A stretch of 64,000 nt of DNA. Origin: an uncultured Myxococcales bacterium (GTDB lineage: Bacteria; Myxococcota_A; UBA9042). The translations under genes were made by a program, and so were the position numbers. The stretch spans positions 22,642 to 86,641 of the forward strand of contig CAISBR010000171.1 of assembly GCA_903883645.1 (NCBI GenBank), written 5' to 3'. The notes under the pieces were generated by a model. It ran no database searches and was not told the origin of the DNA. It saw nothing but the letters and a program-made list of their open reading frames with translations. Positions 26,528 to 35,652 of this stretch are shown here, piece by piece; within the stretch, counting starts at the first letter, position 1, and each line of letters opens with the position of its first letter.

Positions 26528-28738
26528 TCAACCCTTGCTGCCAGCCGAGCGACTGCCCTGCGGATCGACCGCCATCTTGTCGACCTCGTTCTTCAGCGCG
26601 GCATGGCTGCGGGCGCAGCGCAACGCCTCGTCAAAAGTCACTGCGCCAGCGCGGACTTGCTCGCCCATCGACCGCTCAAGCGTGCACATGCCGTCGCGGA
26701 ACCCCGTCTCGATAACCGACAGCAGCTGGAACGACTTGCCTTCGCGAATCACCGCCCGCACCGCGGTGTTGCCCATCAGAATCTCGAAGGCAGCCACCCG
26801 CCCGTGGCCATCGGCCCTAGGCAGCAAACGCTGCGAAATTACAGCGGTAAGGCAACTTGCCAGCTGGGTGCGCACCTGCGTCTGCTGAAACGGTGGAAAC
26901 ACATCGATGATGCGGTCGACCGTCTGCGGCGCGTCGTTGGTATGCAGGGTGGCAAACACGAGGTGCCCCGTCTCGGCCGCAGTCAAAGCTGCTGAAATTG
27001 TTTCGACATCGCGAAGCTCACCCACCAAGATCACATCGGGGTCTTGGCGCAGGATGAACTTGAGCGCCGCCGCAAAGCTTTTGGTATCGGCGCCAACTTC
27101 GCGCTGTTCGACCGTGGCCGTGCCGTTTAGGTGCACGAACTCGATCGGATCCTCGATGGTGATAATGTGGCAATTCCGCGTAGAATTGATGAGATGGACG
27201 AGCGACGCCAGCGTCGTGCTTTTGCCCGAGCCGGTCGGCCCTGTAACCAGCACCAATCCCTGCTGGCGATTGGCCAGGGCGATCACGGCCGGCGGCAGCC
27301 CAAGCGTCTCGATCAGCGGAATCTCGATAGGGATCAGACGCATCGCCAGCGCCACCGTGCCGCGCTGGTAGTGGGCATTGACGCGGCAGCGGTACTTGCC
27401 GGTCAGGGTAATCGCAAAGTCTAGTTCGCGTTCAAGCTCAAAGGCTTCGCGCTGCGAGGTGCTCAGCAGACCAAAGAGCAGGCGGCGCGTATCGGCGGGG
27501 CCGAGGTCGGGCGTCTTTAGCGGCAACAGCTCGCCGTGAATACGAAAAGTGGGCGGCATCCCCACCGCCACATGGATGTCGCTCGCGCCATTTTGGATCG
27601 CCACGTGCAGCAGCGTACGCAGGTCAAGGTTGCCCAGCGGCGGCAAGTCGGCGCGCTCCGTGGCAAAGGCGACACTACTGCGCTCAAGGCCCTGGGCGTT
27701 CATCTTGAACTCTTCGGGATTGCTAGCAAAGGCCATACCCGTCTCGAGCGCAATCACCTGCTTTTCGTACAGGTGCACCAGCGCGCGGTTGAACGACCAG
27801 GTTCCCTCGCCGCCCAGCATGAGGTCGGGCAGCTCTTCGAGCCGCTGCTCGCGCAGAATCCGCCGCACCGCCGGGGTCGCTTGCAGCAGCTCAACCGCCG
27901 CCACCCGCCCGCGGCCGTCGGAGCGAGGCAAAAGCCGCTGCGCAACCACGCCCACCAAGGCGGTCGACAGGTCGATACTGGCTTGAGCGCGGCCACTTTC
28001 GGCAAAAAAACCCAGCACACGCTGCACCGTTTGCGCCGCATCGGCCGTGTGCAGGCTGGCGATCACCAAGTGCCCCGTCAACGCCGCGGCCAGAGCCACC
28101 TCGACCGACTCTTGGTCGCGCAACTCACCGATAACAATCACGTCTGGACTCTCGCGCACCACGTGACGCAGCGCCGTGCGAAAATCGAGCGTGTCGATGC
28201 CGATCTCGCGCTGAGTGACGATCGAGCGCAGGTCCTCGTGCACAAATTCGATGGGATCTTCTAGGGTAATGATGTGTCGCGCCGAGCCCGCGTTGATGTG
28301 GTGCACCAGTGCCGCCATGGTGGTCGACTTGCCACTGCCCGTCGCGCCCACCACCAAGATGAGCCCGCGCGTCTGGTCGGCCATGCTGCGAAGCGACAAG
28401 GGTAGGCCCAAGTCTTCAAAACCGAGGTCACCCTTGGGGATTCTTCGCACGACTAGCGCCAAAAGCCCGCGCTGCCGGTGCACATTCAGCCGAAAACGCC
28501 CCAAATTGGCGAGGCTGATGCCCTGGTCCAAGTCGCCCGTATGCTGGAGCTGCTGCAGGGCCGTGGGCGGCAGGCTCGAGGTGAGAAAGGCTTCAATCTC
28601 TTCGCGTTGCGTGGCCACATGCCGCGTTTGCACAATAGCACCGTCGACGCGATAGGCCGGCGGCCGCCCCTCCGCGACGAACAGGTCCGAAGCTCGCCCC
28701 TGCGCCATCTGGCTCAATAGCGCGGTCAAGTCGGCCAT
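26528..28738 (-). CDS. Tandem PilT/PilU-type retraction ATPase (two complete domains in one chain)
   Basis: 736 aa from the ATG at 28738 (a TTG at 28777 is an alternative), twice the ~345-370 aa of PilT. Domain 1 has Walker A GATGSGKSTT (131-140) and Walker B VIVIGELRD (200-208). Domain 2 has ASDIHVAVGMPPTFRIHGEL (386-405), Walker A GPTGSGKSTT (500-509) and Walker B VILVGELRD (569-577). Each has an Asp/His-box region and an AxRxxIRE-like C-terminal motif, degenerate in domain 1 (VRRILRE). PilT motors pull back type IV pili by hexameric ATP hydrolysis. No pilus structural gene is in the window. It precedes and is coupled to the GH92 gene. Confidence 0.92.
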   Translation of the reverse strand: MADLTALLSQMAQGRASDLFVAEGRPPAYRVDGAIVQTRHVATQREEIEAFLTSSLPPTALQQLQHTGDLDQGISLANLGRFRLNVHRQRGLLALVVRRIPKGDLGFEDLGLPLSLRSMADQTRGLILVVGATGSGKSTTMAALVHHINAGSARHIITLEDPIEFVHEDLRSIVTQREIGIDTLDFRTALRHVVRESPDVIVIGELRDQESVEVALAAALTGHLVIASLHTADAAQTVQRVLGFFAESGRAQASIDLSTALVGVVAQRLLPRSDGRGRVAAVELLQATPAVRRILREQRLEELPDLMLGGEGTWSFNRALVHLYEKQVIALETGMAFASNPEEFKMNAQGLERSSVAFATERADLPPLGNLDLRTLLHVAIQNGASDIHVAVGMPPTFRIHGELLPLKTPDLGPADTRRLLFGLLSTSQREAFELERELDFAITLTGKYRCRVNAHYQRGTVALAMRLIPIEIPLIETLGLPPAVIALANRQQGLVLVTGPTGSGKSTTLASLVHLINSTRNCHIITIEDPIEFVHLNGTATVEQREVGADTKSFAAALKFILRQDPDVILVGELRDVETISAALTAAETGHLVFATLHTNDAPQTVDRIIDVFPPFQQTQVRTQLASCLTAVISQRLLPRADGHGRVAAFEILMGNTAVRAVIREGKSFQLLSVIETGFRDGMCTLERSMGEQVRAGAVTFDEALRCARSHAALKNEVDKMAVDPQGSRSAGSKG

Positions 28739-28812
28739 GTGTGCATCCAGCCGGGCAAGTGCGCCCGGAACCGACAATAGGCGGGCGGCGGGGCGTTGTC
28801 TACATTGCCGCG

Positions 28813-30756
28813 CTAGACGGAAACTTCGCGATGCTGCTCAATGAGTTGCGCCACAACATCGGGCTCAGCGAGCGTGCTTAGGTCGCCCATGCCGTCGTAC
28901 TCGCTGGCGGCGATCTTGCGCAAAATCCGCCGCATAATCTTGCCGCTGCGGGTCTTAGGCAGCCCAGCGCACACGTGAATCACGTCGGGCGCCGCAAACG
29001 CACCGATGACCTGCCGCACCTGCTCTTTGAGCGCCCCAAGCAGGCCCGCGTCGACGGGGTAGCCCGAATTGAGCAGCACATACGCGTAGATACCCTGCCC
29101 TTTGATGTCGTGCGGAAAGCCGACCACCGCCGCCTCTGCCACCGCATCGTGCGCCACCAGCGCGCTCTCGACCTCGGCCGTGCCCAGGCGGTGACCCGAT
29201 ACGTTGATCACATCGTCGATGCGGCCGGTGATCCAGTAGTAGCCGTCTTCGTCGCGGATGCAGCCGTCGCCGGTAAAGTACTTGCCGGGATACTGCACAA
29301 AATACGTGGCCTTAAAGCGGCTGTGGTCGCCGTATACGGTGCGCGCTTGGCCGGGCCACGGCGTCGTGAGGCATAGCGCGCCCGAAACGCCATTGCCCGT
29401 CAGCACTTCGCCGGTACCCGCGTCGACGATCTCGGGGCGAATGCCAAAAAACGGCAGCGTCGCCGAACCGGGCTTGGTCGGCGTCACACCGGGCAGCGGA
29501 GTCATCAAAATGCCACCTGTTTCGGTCTGCCACCAGGTATCGACCACAGCGCAACGGCCGTCGCCCACCACGTCGTGGTACCAGCGCCAGATCTCGGGAT
29601 TGATCGGCTCGCCCACCGATCCCAAAATCCGCAGCGAAGTTCGCTTGTAGCGCTTAACGGGCTCGTCGCCGGCCTGGGCAATGGCGCGCAAGGCCGTGGG
29701 CGCGGTGTAAAAGATGTTGATGCCCAAGTCGTCTACGACCTGCCAATAGCGGCCCGCATCGGGGAAAGTGGGGGTCGACTCGAACATGACCGTGGTCGCG
29801 CCGTTGGCGAGCGGCCCGTAGACGATGTAGCTGTGGCCCGTGACCCAGCCGACGTCGGCGGCGCAACAGTAGATATCGCCCTCGTGGTAGTCAAAAACCA
29901 GCTTATGCGTCATGGCGGTGTAGACCATATAGCCGCCGGTGGTGTGCATCACGCCCTTGGGCTTGCCCGTACTACCCGACGTATACAGCACAAACAGCGG
30001 GTCTTCGGCGCCCATCCACTCGACGGTGCAGGTCGATCGCTGCTTGCTGCACTCCTCTTCTAGCCAGTAATCGCGGCCTTGCTGCATCGCAACTTCGCCG
30101 TCGGTGCGCCGCGCCACCAGCACCGAGTCGACAAAACCGATGCCCTCGACCGCGCGATCAACGATCTTCTTCAATGCAATTCGCCGGCCGCCGCGCATCG
30201 CCTCGTTGGCTGTGACCACCACTTTGCAGTGGGCGTCGACAATGCGATCGCGCAGCGCCTCTGCCGAAAATCCAGCAAATACAACCGAGTGCACGGCACC
30301 AATTCGCGCGCACGCCAGCATCATAAACGCCGTCTCGGGGATCATCGGCATGTAGATGCACACGCGATCGCCCTTGCGCACGCCGTGGGCCAGCAGCACG
30401 TTGGCCATGCGGCACACTTGGTGCTTCATCTCGCGGTAGGTGATGTGGCGGTACACGCCCGGCTCGTCGGCGGCCCAGATGATGGCGGTCTGGTCGGCGC
30501 GGTCCTGCAAGTGGCGGTCGACGCAGTTGTAGCACGCGTTCAAGCGGCCGCCCGAATACCAAGCAAAATCAACCTCTTCGTAGTCTGTGTCGAGCACTGT
30601 GGTCCACGGATGAAACCAGGTCAGAATTTTCGCCTGCTCGGCCCAAAACCACTCAGGGTTGTCCATCGACAGGCGGTACAGGCGCTGGTACTCGGCCATC
30701 GACTTGATATGGGCACCTTCGCGAATGTGCGACTTGACCGGATAGATGTCGGACAT
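28813..30756 (-). CDS. acs: Acetyl-CoA synthetase (AMP-forming)
   Basis: 647 aa, the usual Acs length. The AMP-binding motif [15 protein letters not shown], the WWQTETGG segment and the C-terminal [15 protein letters not shown] with the regulatory, acetylatable Lys are all present. It activates acetate to acetyl-CoA via acetyl-AMP. The start at the ATG at 30756 is preceded by GTGGAG; a 12-residue longer reading exists. It lies 74 nt before the PilT-type gene and 138 nt after an outer-membrane-like gene, all on the minus strand; joint transcription is uncertain. Confidence 0.96.
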   Translation of the reverse strand: MSDIYPVKSHIREGAHIKSMAEYQRLYRLSMDNPEWFWAEQAKILTWFHPWTTVLDTDYEEVDFAWYSGGRLNACYNCVDRHLQDRADQTAIIWAADEPGVYRHITYREMKHQVCRMANVLLAHGVRKGDRVCIYMPMIPETAFMMLACARIGAVHSVVFAGFSAEALRDRIVDAHCKVVVTANEAMRGGRRIALKKIVDRAVEGIGFVDSVLVARRTDGEVAMQQGRDYWLEEECSKQRSTCTVEWMGAEDPLFVLYTSGSTGKPKGVMHTTGGYMVYTAMTHKLVFDYHEGDIYCCAADVGWVTGHSYIVYGPLANGATTVMFESTPTFPDAGRYWQVVDDLGINIFYTAPTALRAIAQAGDEPVKRYKRTSLRILGSVGEPINPEIWRWYHDVVGDGRCAVVDTWWQTETGGILMTPLPGVTPTKPGSATLPFFGIRPEIVDAGTGEVLTGNGVSGALCLTTPWPGQARTVYGDHSRFKATYFVQYPGKYFTGDGCIRDEDGYYWITGRIDDVINVSGHRLGTAEVESALVAHDAVAEAAVVGFPHDIKGQGIYAYVLLNSGYPVDAGLLGALKEQVRQVIGAFAAPDVIHVCAGLPKTRSGKIMRRILRKIAASEYDGMGDLSTLAEPDVVAQLIEQHREVSV

Positions 30757-30894
30757 GCGGACTCCACGGGCGAAATTGGGAATGAAATGCACAGCGCCGC
30801 CCGCACGAACCGAGTGGAGGCGCAGTGGTTGTAGTCGGAGCGCCGGCGGCGGGTCAAGACGCAGAATGCCGCAGTGCGTTGTAGGCCGGCGAGG

Positions 30895-31929
30895 CTAGGG
30901 CTGCGAGTCAACCTTGAAGCCGGCCGTCAGGATAATTCCGTTCTGAATCTGCCAGCTATCGAGGACTAGTGGCACGCGCCGGGCCGAGAAGCTGTAGTCG
31001 ATCGACAGCCACTTGGCGAGCTTGATGCCCACGGCAAAGCTTAGGTCCGAAGTCATGGCATCGACGCCAGTCTTGCTGCCCTTCGTCGAATAAGCCGGCA
31101 TAAACACGTTGGCTTTGGCCTTCCACGCCACCCCTTCGGTGACATCGCCGGCCAGCGCCACCTCGGCCTCGGCGCCAATCTGAGTAGCGGCTTGAATTTC
31201 TTTGACTTCAAGCGTGCCCGCCTTGGTGTCGTCGCTGGCCACGGCATAGGCGTTGCTCGACCGCACGTGCTGAGCGCCGGCACCGATCTTCACTTTCGAT
31301 GTCATCCACTTGCGCTCGATTGGATTGGCAAAAAGCCCCACCGTCTCGGCAAACACCAGGGGATTGAGGCCATCGCTGAGGTCGTAACGGGTTTGCGGCG
31401 CCAGTGGCGTCGTCGTCGAGGTGCCGTTCAGTTGCGTCTTCTTGACCTGGTAGGCGTTGGCCTTGAGCACATAGCTGCTGAAAAGTTGTGAATTAATGCG
31501 AAAACGAGCATAGGGGCCCAGCCAGGGCACGCCGGCCAACCGGTAGATCGAGGTCGAGATGACCTCGGCAAAGTCCGCCGACTTCAAGAACACGGGCAAC
31601 TGTGGCGTGCGGGTCTGTATATGTTGAATTTTTAGTGTATTTGCACACTCGTACGCCCCTGAGGTCCACTCGGAAAGTCCGTCGATGACCACGCCGACGG
31701 CAACCGTGGACCCGTCGGCCGCGCCCACCACGGAGCTGGCGTGGTTGTAGGCGCCGGTCGAGCCGATCGAAAGCTTGTTGCGCAAAGTTGCGGGCTTGGC
31801 TTTTTCGGGCAAGACCTCTTTGCGCATTTCTTCAGGAACTAGGCTGTCTTCAGCGGCCTGTGAGCGGCCCGCAGCGACCGCCCCGATAAGCAAGCCGGCT
31901 AGAACGAGGGACTGTAGGGGTATTCGCAT
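30895..31929 (-). CDS. Predicted outer-membrane beta-barrel protein (DUF3078-like)
   Basis: 344 aa with a signal peptide (SLVLAGLLIGAVAAGRSQAA), a Lys/Glu-rich linker, then regularly spaced amphipathic strands such as KLSIGSTGAYNHASS and WLGPYARFRINSQLF, ending in FKVDSQP. The pattern resembles DUF3078 outer-membrane proteins, but that match is from memory and only moderate. GGAGAG precedes the ATG. Substrate or role is unknown. Confidence 0.75.
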   Translation of the reverse strand: MRIPLQSLVLAGLLIGAVAAGRSQAAEDSLVPEEMRKEVLPEKAKPATLRNKLSIGSTGAYNHASSVVGAADGSTVAVGVVIDGLSEWTSGAYECANTLKIQHIQTRTPQLPVFLKSADFAEVISTSIYRLAGVPWLGPYARFRINSQLFSSYVLKANAYQVKKTQLNGTSTTTPLAPQTRYDLSDGLNPLVFAETVGLFANPIERKWMTSKVKIGAGAQHVRSSNAYAVASDDTKAGTLEVKEIQAATQIGAEAEVALAGDVTEGVAWKAKANVFMPAYSTKGSKTGVDAMTSDLSFAVGIKLAKWLSIDYSFSARRVPLVLDSWQIQNGIILTAGFKVDSQP

Positions 31930-32152
31930 CTTCAACTCTCCGTCGGAGCCGGGCATTGTGCCGCGCAGCCGCGGGCTAGGCAACGCCAATTCGCTAAATG
32001 CTGCCCACAAGCGCGAGGCGATTTGCGCCGGCGGCCGATCATCGGTATTGTTTTGCGGCTGACGGTGCGGCGGATGTGAGTGAGCGGTCGGGGACTGCGT
32101 GAATTCGCCTTGTGCTTTGGACTACATACCGCTCGGCCCCCGCCAACCTCGC
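31930..32152. other. Intergenic region between divergent genes, upstream of the tandem repeat
   Basis: No gene is seen. It must hold promoters for the minus-strand outer-membrane-like gene and the plus-strand CNB-like gene. Its right end (32141-32151) carries a partial copy of the 16-bp repeat junction in inverted orientation (GCCAACCTCG against CGAGGTTGGC), able to pair with the first repeat units. Confidence 0.5.
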
Positions 32153-32248
32153 GTTGGCCCGCTACGAGGTTGGCCCGCTACGAGGTTGGCCCGCTACGAG
32201 GTTGGCCCGCTACTAGGTTGGCCCGCTACTAGGTTGGCCCGCTACTAG
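32153..32248 (+). repeat. Six tandem copies of a 16-bp repeat
   Basis: Units are GTTGGCCCGCTACGAG three times then GTTGGCCCGCTACTAG three times, end to end with no other variation. The final AG plus following GAG forms AGGAG, the ribosome-binding site of the TTG-start gene at 32258, so the array runs directly into the translation start. Copy number change would move the promoter relative to the start without altering the reading frame. No spacers exist, so it is not a CRISPR array. Confidence 0.95.
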
Positions 32249-32257
32249 GAGTGCACG

Positions 32258-33022
32258 TTGAGTTCGCCACGCGACCCCTTCAATCCCTTCCGCCCCGTTG
32301 CGCCGCGCCCCGCGGACCCGCGTGCAGCGACACCCGCGACGCCAAGCGTGCAGACGGTGCCGAATGCCCAGCCGGCCAGCCGGCCATTGTTTGACCCGTT
32401 TGCAGCGCGCCCCGCGTCTGGCCCGCCTACTTCGAGCAGTTTTGACCCGTTTGCCGGGCGGCCCGCGACCCGCCCCGGTTTCGATACCACGCCGGCGCCA
32501 CCCCTGCCGCCTGCGCAGCCCACTGCCCCAAGCGCGCAGCCCACTGCCCCCAGCGCGCAGCCGCCGCGCACCGCCGTGGTTCTGGCACCTGCCACTCCTC
32601 TGGTGCGCACAGAGCCAGAGTTTTGGTCTGTTGCCCGCGTTATGGAGTTCAGGCCGGCGCTCACTGCCAATGAACTAGCCGATTTAACGCGTCTTGTGCA
32701 GCAGAGGCAGATTCAGGCAGGAGCGATTATCGTGCAGCAGGGCGAGCCGGCCGATGCGGGCGCGATCATTGGCCAAGGCCAGGGCCACATGCGGTACGAC
32801 ACTCCGGGGCGGTCGCCGGTGCAATTTGGCAAGCTGCGCCCAGGGTTAATCGTGGGCGATGGCGCGGTGTCGGGCGGTGGCTACCACGGGGCATCGGTAC
32901 TCGCCAGCAGCGGTTGCACGGTTTGGACCTTTACGGCCGGCGACATCGCCCGGTTGCGAAGCCAAAATCCCGGACTTTTCAATAAGCTATGTGCCCTGGT
33001 GCGAACACAGCAGGCCGGCTAA
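32258..33022 (+). CDS. Degenerate cyclic-nucleotide-binding-fold protein with disordered DPF-motif N-terminus
   Basis: 254 aa. The TTG start is the only one in frame after a stop at 32246, and AGGAG sits 8 nt upstream. Residues 1-110 are Pro/Ala-rich and disordered, with DPFNPF, FDPFAARP and FDPFAGRP motifs. Residues ~120-250 resemble a CNB beta-roll (IVQQGEPADAGAIIGQGQG, then LRPGLIVGDGAVSGGGYHGA). The canonical phosphate-binding cassette Glu and Arg are missing, so cAMP/cGMP binding is unlikely. It is a paralogue of the protein at 47470, sharing GDxAVxGxxYH. Confidence 0.78.
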   Translation: MSSPRDPFNPFRPVAPRPADPRAATPATPSVQTVPNAQPASRPLFDPFAARPASGPPTSSSFDPFAGRPATRPGFDTTPAPPLPPAQPTAPSAQPTAPSAQPPRTAVVLAPATPLVRTEPEFWSVARVMEFRPALTANELADLTRLVQQRQIQAGAIIVQQGEPADAGAIIGQGQGHMRYDTPGRSPVQFGKLRPGLIVGDGAVSGGGYHGASVLASSGCTVWTFTAGDIARLRSQNPGLFNKLCALVRTQQAG

Positions 33023-33171
33023 TCACCCTAAAATCGAGTGAGATCGCCGCGCACCGCTAAGGTGGTGACTGTATGCCTCAGTGGTGCGCGCTCGGCGTGG
33101 CTTCGGCTTGACCGCAGGCACTGCTACGGCCAAATTGGGCCGAGCAGAGCAAGCAGAAGGTGAGGTTATCG

Positions 33172-35568
33172 ATGGCGTCCTTGCAAACCACAGCGGCTCC
33201 CCAGACTGCCCCTCAGGGGATCACTCCTTCACCGCAAGGTGGCGCACCGCAAGCCAAACCGGGCGCACCGGCCGCTGGTACTGCCGAAGCCACCCGCGAC
33301 AAGGTAGCCCGCGCCAACTATGCCGACGGAGCGGCGCTGGTAAAGCCCGAAAATCGGCCAGGTTATGCGGGCACCAAACAGGCCGTGGCGCCCAAAGGCG
33401 CGGCTGCGGTTGCGGTGAAGCCGGGCGCGGCGAAAGAGGGCCAGGAACCCAAGGAGCTCGAGGCGACGGTCTCGACGCCGGTGGGTGAGGCCAAGTACGC
33501 TAAAGCAGGCGGAAAGTCTGTGCAGCTCGTCAAACCTGAGGCGGAACAAGGCGAAGGCGGCAAGGCGGCGAAGCCAAAGGGACCGTCGCTGCCAAAGGTG
33601 GCCGAGGTCGGGCCCAGCAAAGAGATTTTAGCTGGTGGGACGAAGAAAGACCTGGGCGGCGGAAAGTACTCCCAGACCTTTGCGGGAACGTCGGCGAAGA
33701 ACGAGGTCAAGCCCGAAGCCGAAGTAGGCAAAGACGGTGCAAAGGCCGAATTGGCCTCTGGCGAGGCGATGGCGGCCGCAGGTGCCAAGATCGGCGTTGG
33801 CGGCAGGGCCGAAAAAGAAGGCAAATACGGCAAGGCCGAGGCCAAAGGCGACGCAGCCCTGGTGGCGCAAGCGGGTGCCAAGGCCGGCTACAAGGTCGGC
33901 ACGGACGGCGTAGTGGCGAGCGCGGATGCGTCGGCCAAGGTGGGCGCTGAGGCCTCGGGCAGCGCTGAAGTGACCTCGCAGAAGTTCTTGGGTGCGGATG
34001 CGGGCGCGGGCGCTAGCGGCAAGGCCTTTGCGGGTGCGCGCGTCGGAGCAGGTGGTAAGGTTGGAATTACAAAGGACTTTATCGGTGCCAAGGGCGCGGT
34101 CGGCGGCTTTGCGGGTGTCGAGGCCAAGGGCGATGTGCACGCCCACGTGGGCCCGGTCGGCGCCAAGGTCGAGGCTTCGGCCCAGGCTGGCGTTGGCGCG
34201 TCGCTAGAAGGCGAGGTGACTTTTGAGCACGGCAAACTCAAGATCAGCGCCAAAGCCGCGGTCGCGCTCGGCATCGGCGCGTCGCTGGGCGGCTCGGTCG
34301 AGATTGACATCGCCCAGGCAATCAAGATGGGCGGTGAGATCGCCAAGATTGCTTACAAATTTGCTGACCAAGACGGCGATGGCCGCCTGACGCTCAACGA
34401 CCCGGCCACACTGGCCGCCAAGGGCGTGCGCGGCGGTGCCAAGCGCATCGACAAAGGCGTCGACAAGGCCATCGCGGCGCTTGATGCCGACGGCGACGGA
34501 AAATTCAGCAGTGCCGACATGAAGTTGCGAGCCCAGCAGGCGGGCGACGCCGTGGTCGGTGCGGGCAAGAAAGCGGGCCAAGCGGTGGTGGGCGCGGGCA
34601 AGTCGGCAGTGGCGGCGGGCAAGAAGGCTATGGATGCCGACGGCGACGGCAAGCTGAGCCTAAACGACGTAAAGGTCGGCGCGCAGAACGTGGGCACCAA
34701 GCTGGTCAAGGCCGAGCAGAAAGTGGTCGACGGTGCCAAGGGCGCAGCCAAGTGGGCGGCCAAAGAGGGCTCTGAACTCAAGCAGAATGCCGCCAAGACG
34801 CTCGCTACCGCGGGCAAGACGCTGCACAACGCTGCGGATCGCGATGGCGATGGCAAGCTGGGGCTTGGCGATGTCAAAGCGGGCGCGACGCAGGCGAAAG
34901 ATGCGGTTGTGGGCGCAGGCAAGCAGGTTGGTCATGCGGCTGCAGCGGGTGCGCACAAGGTCGCCGATGGCGCCAAGTGGGCCGGTGGCAAGGTGGCCGC
35001 GGGGGCAGCTCAGGTCGGCGCGGCGATGCACCAGGCCGCCGATGTGAATGGCGACGGCAAGTTAGATGCGGCCGATGTCGCGGCGGCGCTGCAGCACGCT
35101 GGGCAGGCGGTGTCGGCCAAGGCGCAAGAGGCCAAGGCTGCCGTACAGCGGTCGCTCGACGTGGATGGCGACGGCCAGGTGGATGCCAAGGACGCCGCCG
35201 CAGCAGCCAAAGCTGCAAAACAACGTGCAATTGCTGCATATCACGGTTCAGTCGACGCCGCTCGCGCTGCGGCACATCAGGCGATTGACACGGCGAAAGC
35301 AGCGGCAGCCGCGGCCAAGCAAGGCATGGATCGCGATGGCGATGGCAAACTCGGTCTCGGCGACGTCAAGGCTGGCGCCAAGCAGGCGTATGCGGGCGTT
35401 AAGCGTGGCGCCGGCGCTGTGGCCGCCAAGGGCAAGGCGGTGTGGGGCGATGTGAAGGCACAGGCGTCGCAAGCGCGCGAAACCTTTGGCAGCGCCGTTA
35501 CCGACGCGGGCGCGACACTCAAGGCCAGCTGGGGCAAAGTCTCGGGCTTCTTCGGCGCCGGCAACTAG
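33172..35568 (+). CDS. 798-aa Ala/Gly-rich EF-hand protein with NYxxGxxxVKP motif
   Basis: The start is the ATG at 33172, with AGGTGAGG upstream (a GTG at 33160 adds four residues). The N-terminus is Pro/Ala/Gln-rich, then ANYADGAALVKP at about 45-56. Residues ~175-390 are Gly/Ala-rich with alternating charge (AGAKxGxKVGTDGVV-like). Seven EF-hand calcium loops follow, starting at about residues 399, 438, 488, 556, 624, 663 and 720, all DxDGDGxL-type or the DVNGDGKL variant, separated by Ala/Lys-rich amphipathic helices. No signal peptide or lipobox is present. It probably folds on calcium binding; whether it is exported by a non-Sec route or stays inside is unknown. A strong hairpin follows the stop. 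Confidence 0.85.
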   Translation: MASLQTTAAPQTAPQGITPSPQGGAPQAKPGAPAAGTAEATRDKVARANYADGAALVKPENRPGYAGTKQAVAPKGAAAVAVKPGAAKEGQEPKELEATVSTPVGEAKYAKAGGKSVQLVKPEAEQGEGGKAAKPKGPSLPKVAEVGPSKEILAGGTKKDLGGGKYSQTFAGTSAKNEVKPEAEVGKDGAKAELASGEAMAAAGAKIGVGGRAEKEGKYGKAEAKGDAALVAQAGAKAGYKVGTDGVVASADASAKVGAEASGSAEVTSQKFLGADAGAGASGKAFAGARVGAGGKVGITKDFIGAKGAVGGFAGVEAKGDVHAHVGPVGAKVEASAQAGVGASLEGEVTFEHGKLKISAKAAVALGIGASLGGSVEIDIAQAIKMGGEIAKIAYKFADQDGDGRLTLNDPATLAAKGVRGGAKRIDKGVDKAIAALDADGDGKFSSADMKLRAQQAGDAVVGAGKKAGQAVVGAGKSAVAAGKKAMDADGDGKLSLNDVKVGAQNVGTKLVKAEQKVVDGAKGAAKWAAKEGSELKQNAAKTLATAGKTLHNAADRDGDGKLGLGDVKAGATQAKDAVVGAGKQVGHAAAAGAHKVADGAKWAGGKVAAGAAQVGAAMHQAADVNGDGKLDAADVAAALQHAGQAVSAKAQEAKAAVQRSLDVDGDGQVDAKDAAAAAKAAKQRAIAAYHGSVDAARAAAHQAIDTAKAAAAAAKQGMDRDGDGKLGLGDVKAGAKQAYAGVKRGAGAVAAKGKAVWGDVKAQASQARETFGSAVTDAGATLKASWGKVSGFFGAGN

Positions 35569-35589
35569 CACAACCTATTGATTTAAAGC

Positions 35590-35629
35590 ACATCGGCGGC
35601 GCACTCGCACTTGAGGGCGCCGCCGATGT
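35590..35629 (+). terminator. Stem-loop terminator, possibly bidirectional
   Basis: A perfect 13-bp inverted repeat, acatcggcggcgc (35590-35602) and gcgccgccgatgt (35617-35629), with a 14-nt loop, lies 21 bp after the EF-hand stop and 24 bp before the convergent gene's stop. It is flanked by A-rich sequence on the left and a short T run (ggttt) on the right, as expected for a two-way terminator. Confidence 0.85.
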
Positions 35630-35652
35630 CGGTTTGGCGACAAGGCGAGCCG

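Noticed and set aside
32153..32248. Repeat array as a CRISPR
   Set aside because: The 16-bp units are directly adjacent with no spacers and no cas genes are present.
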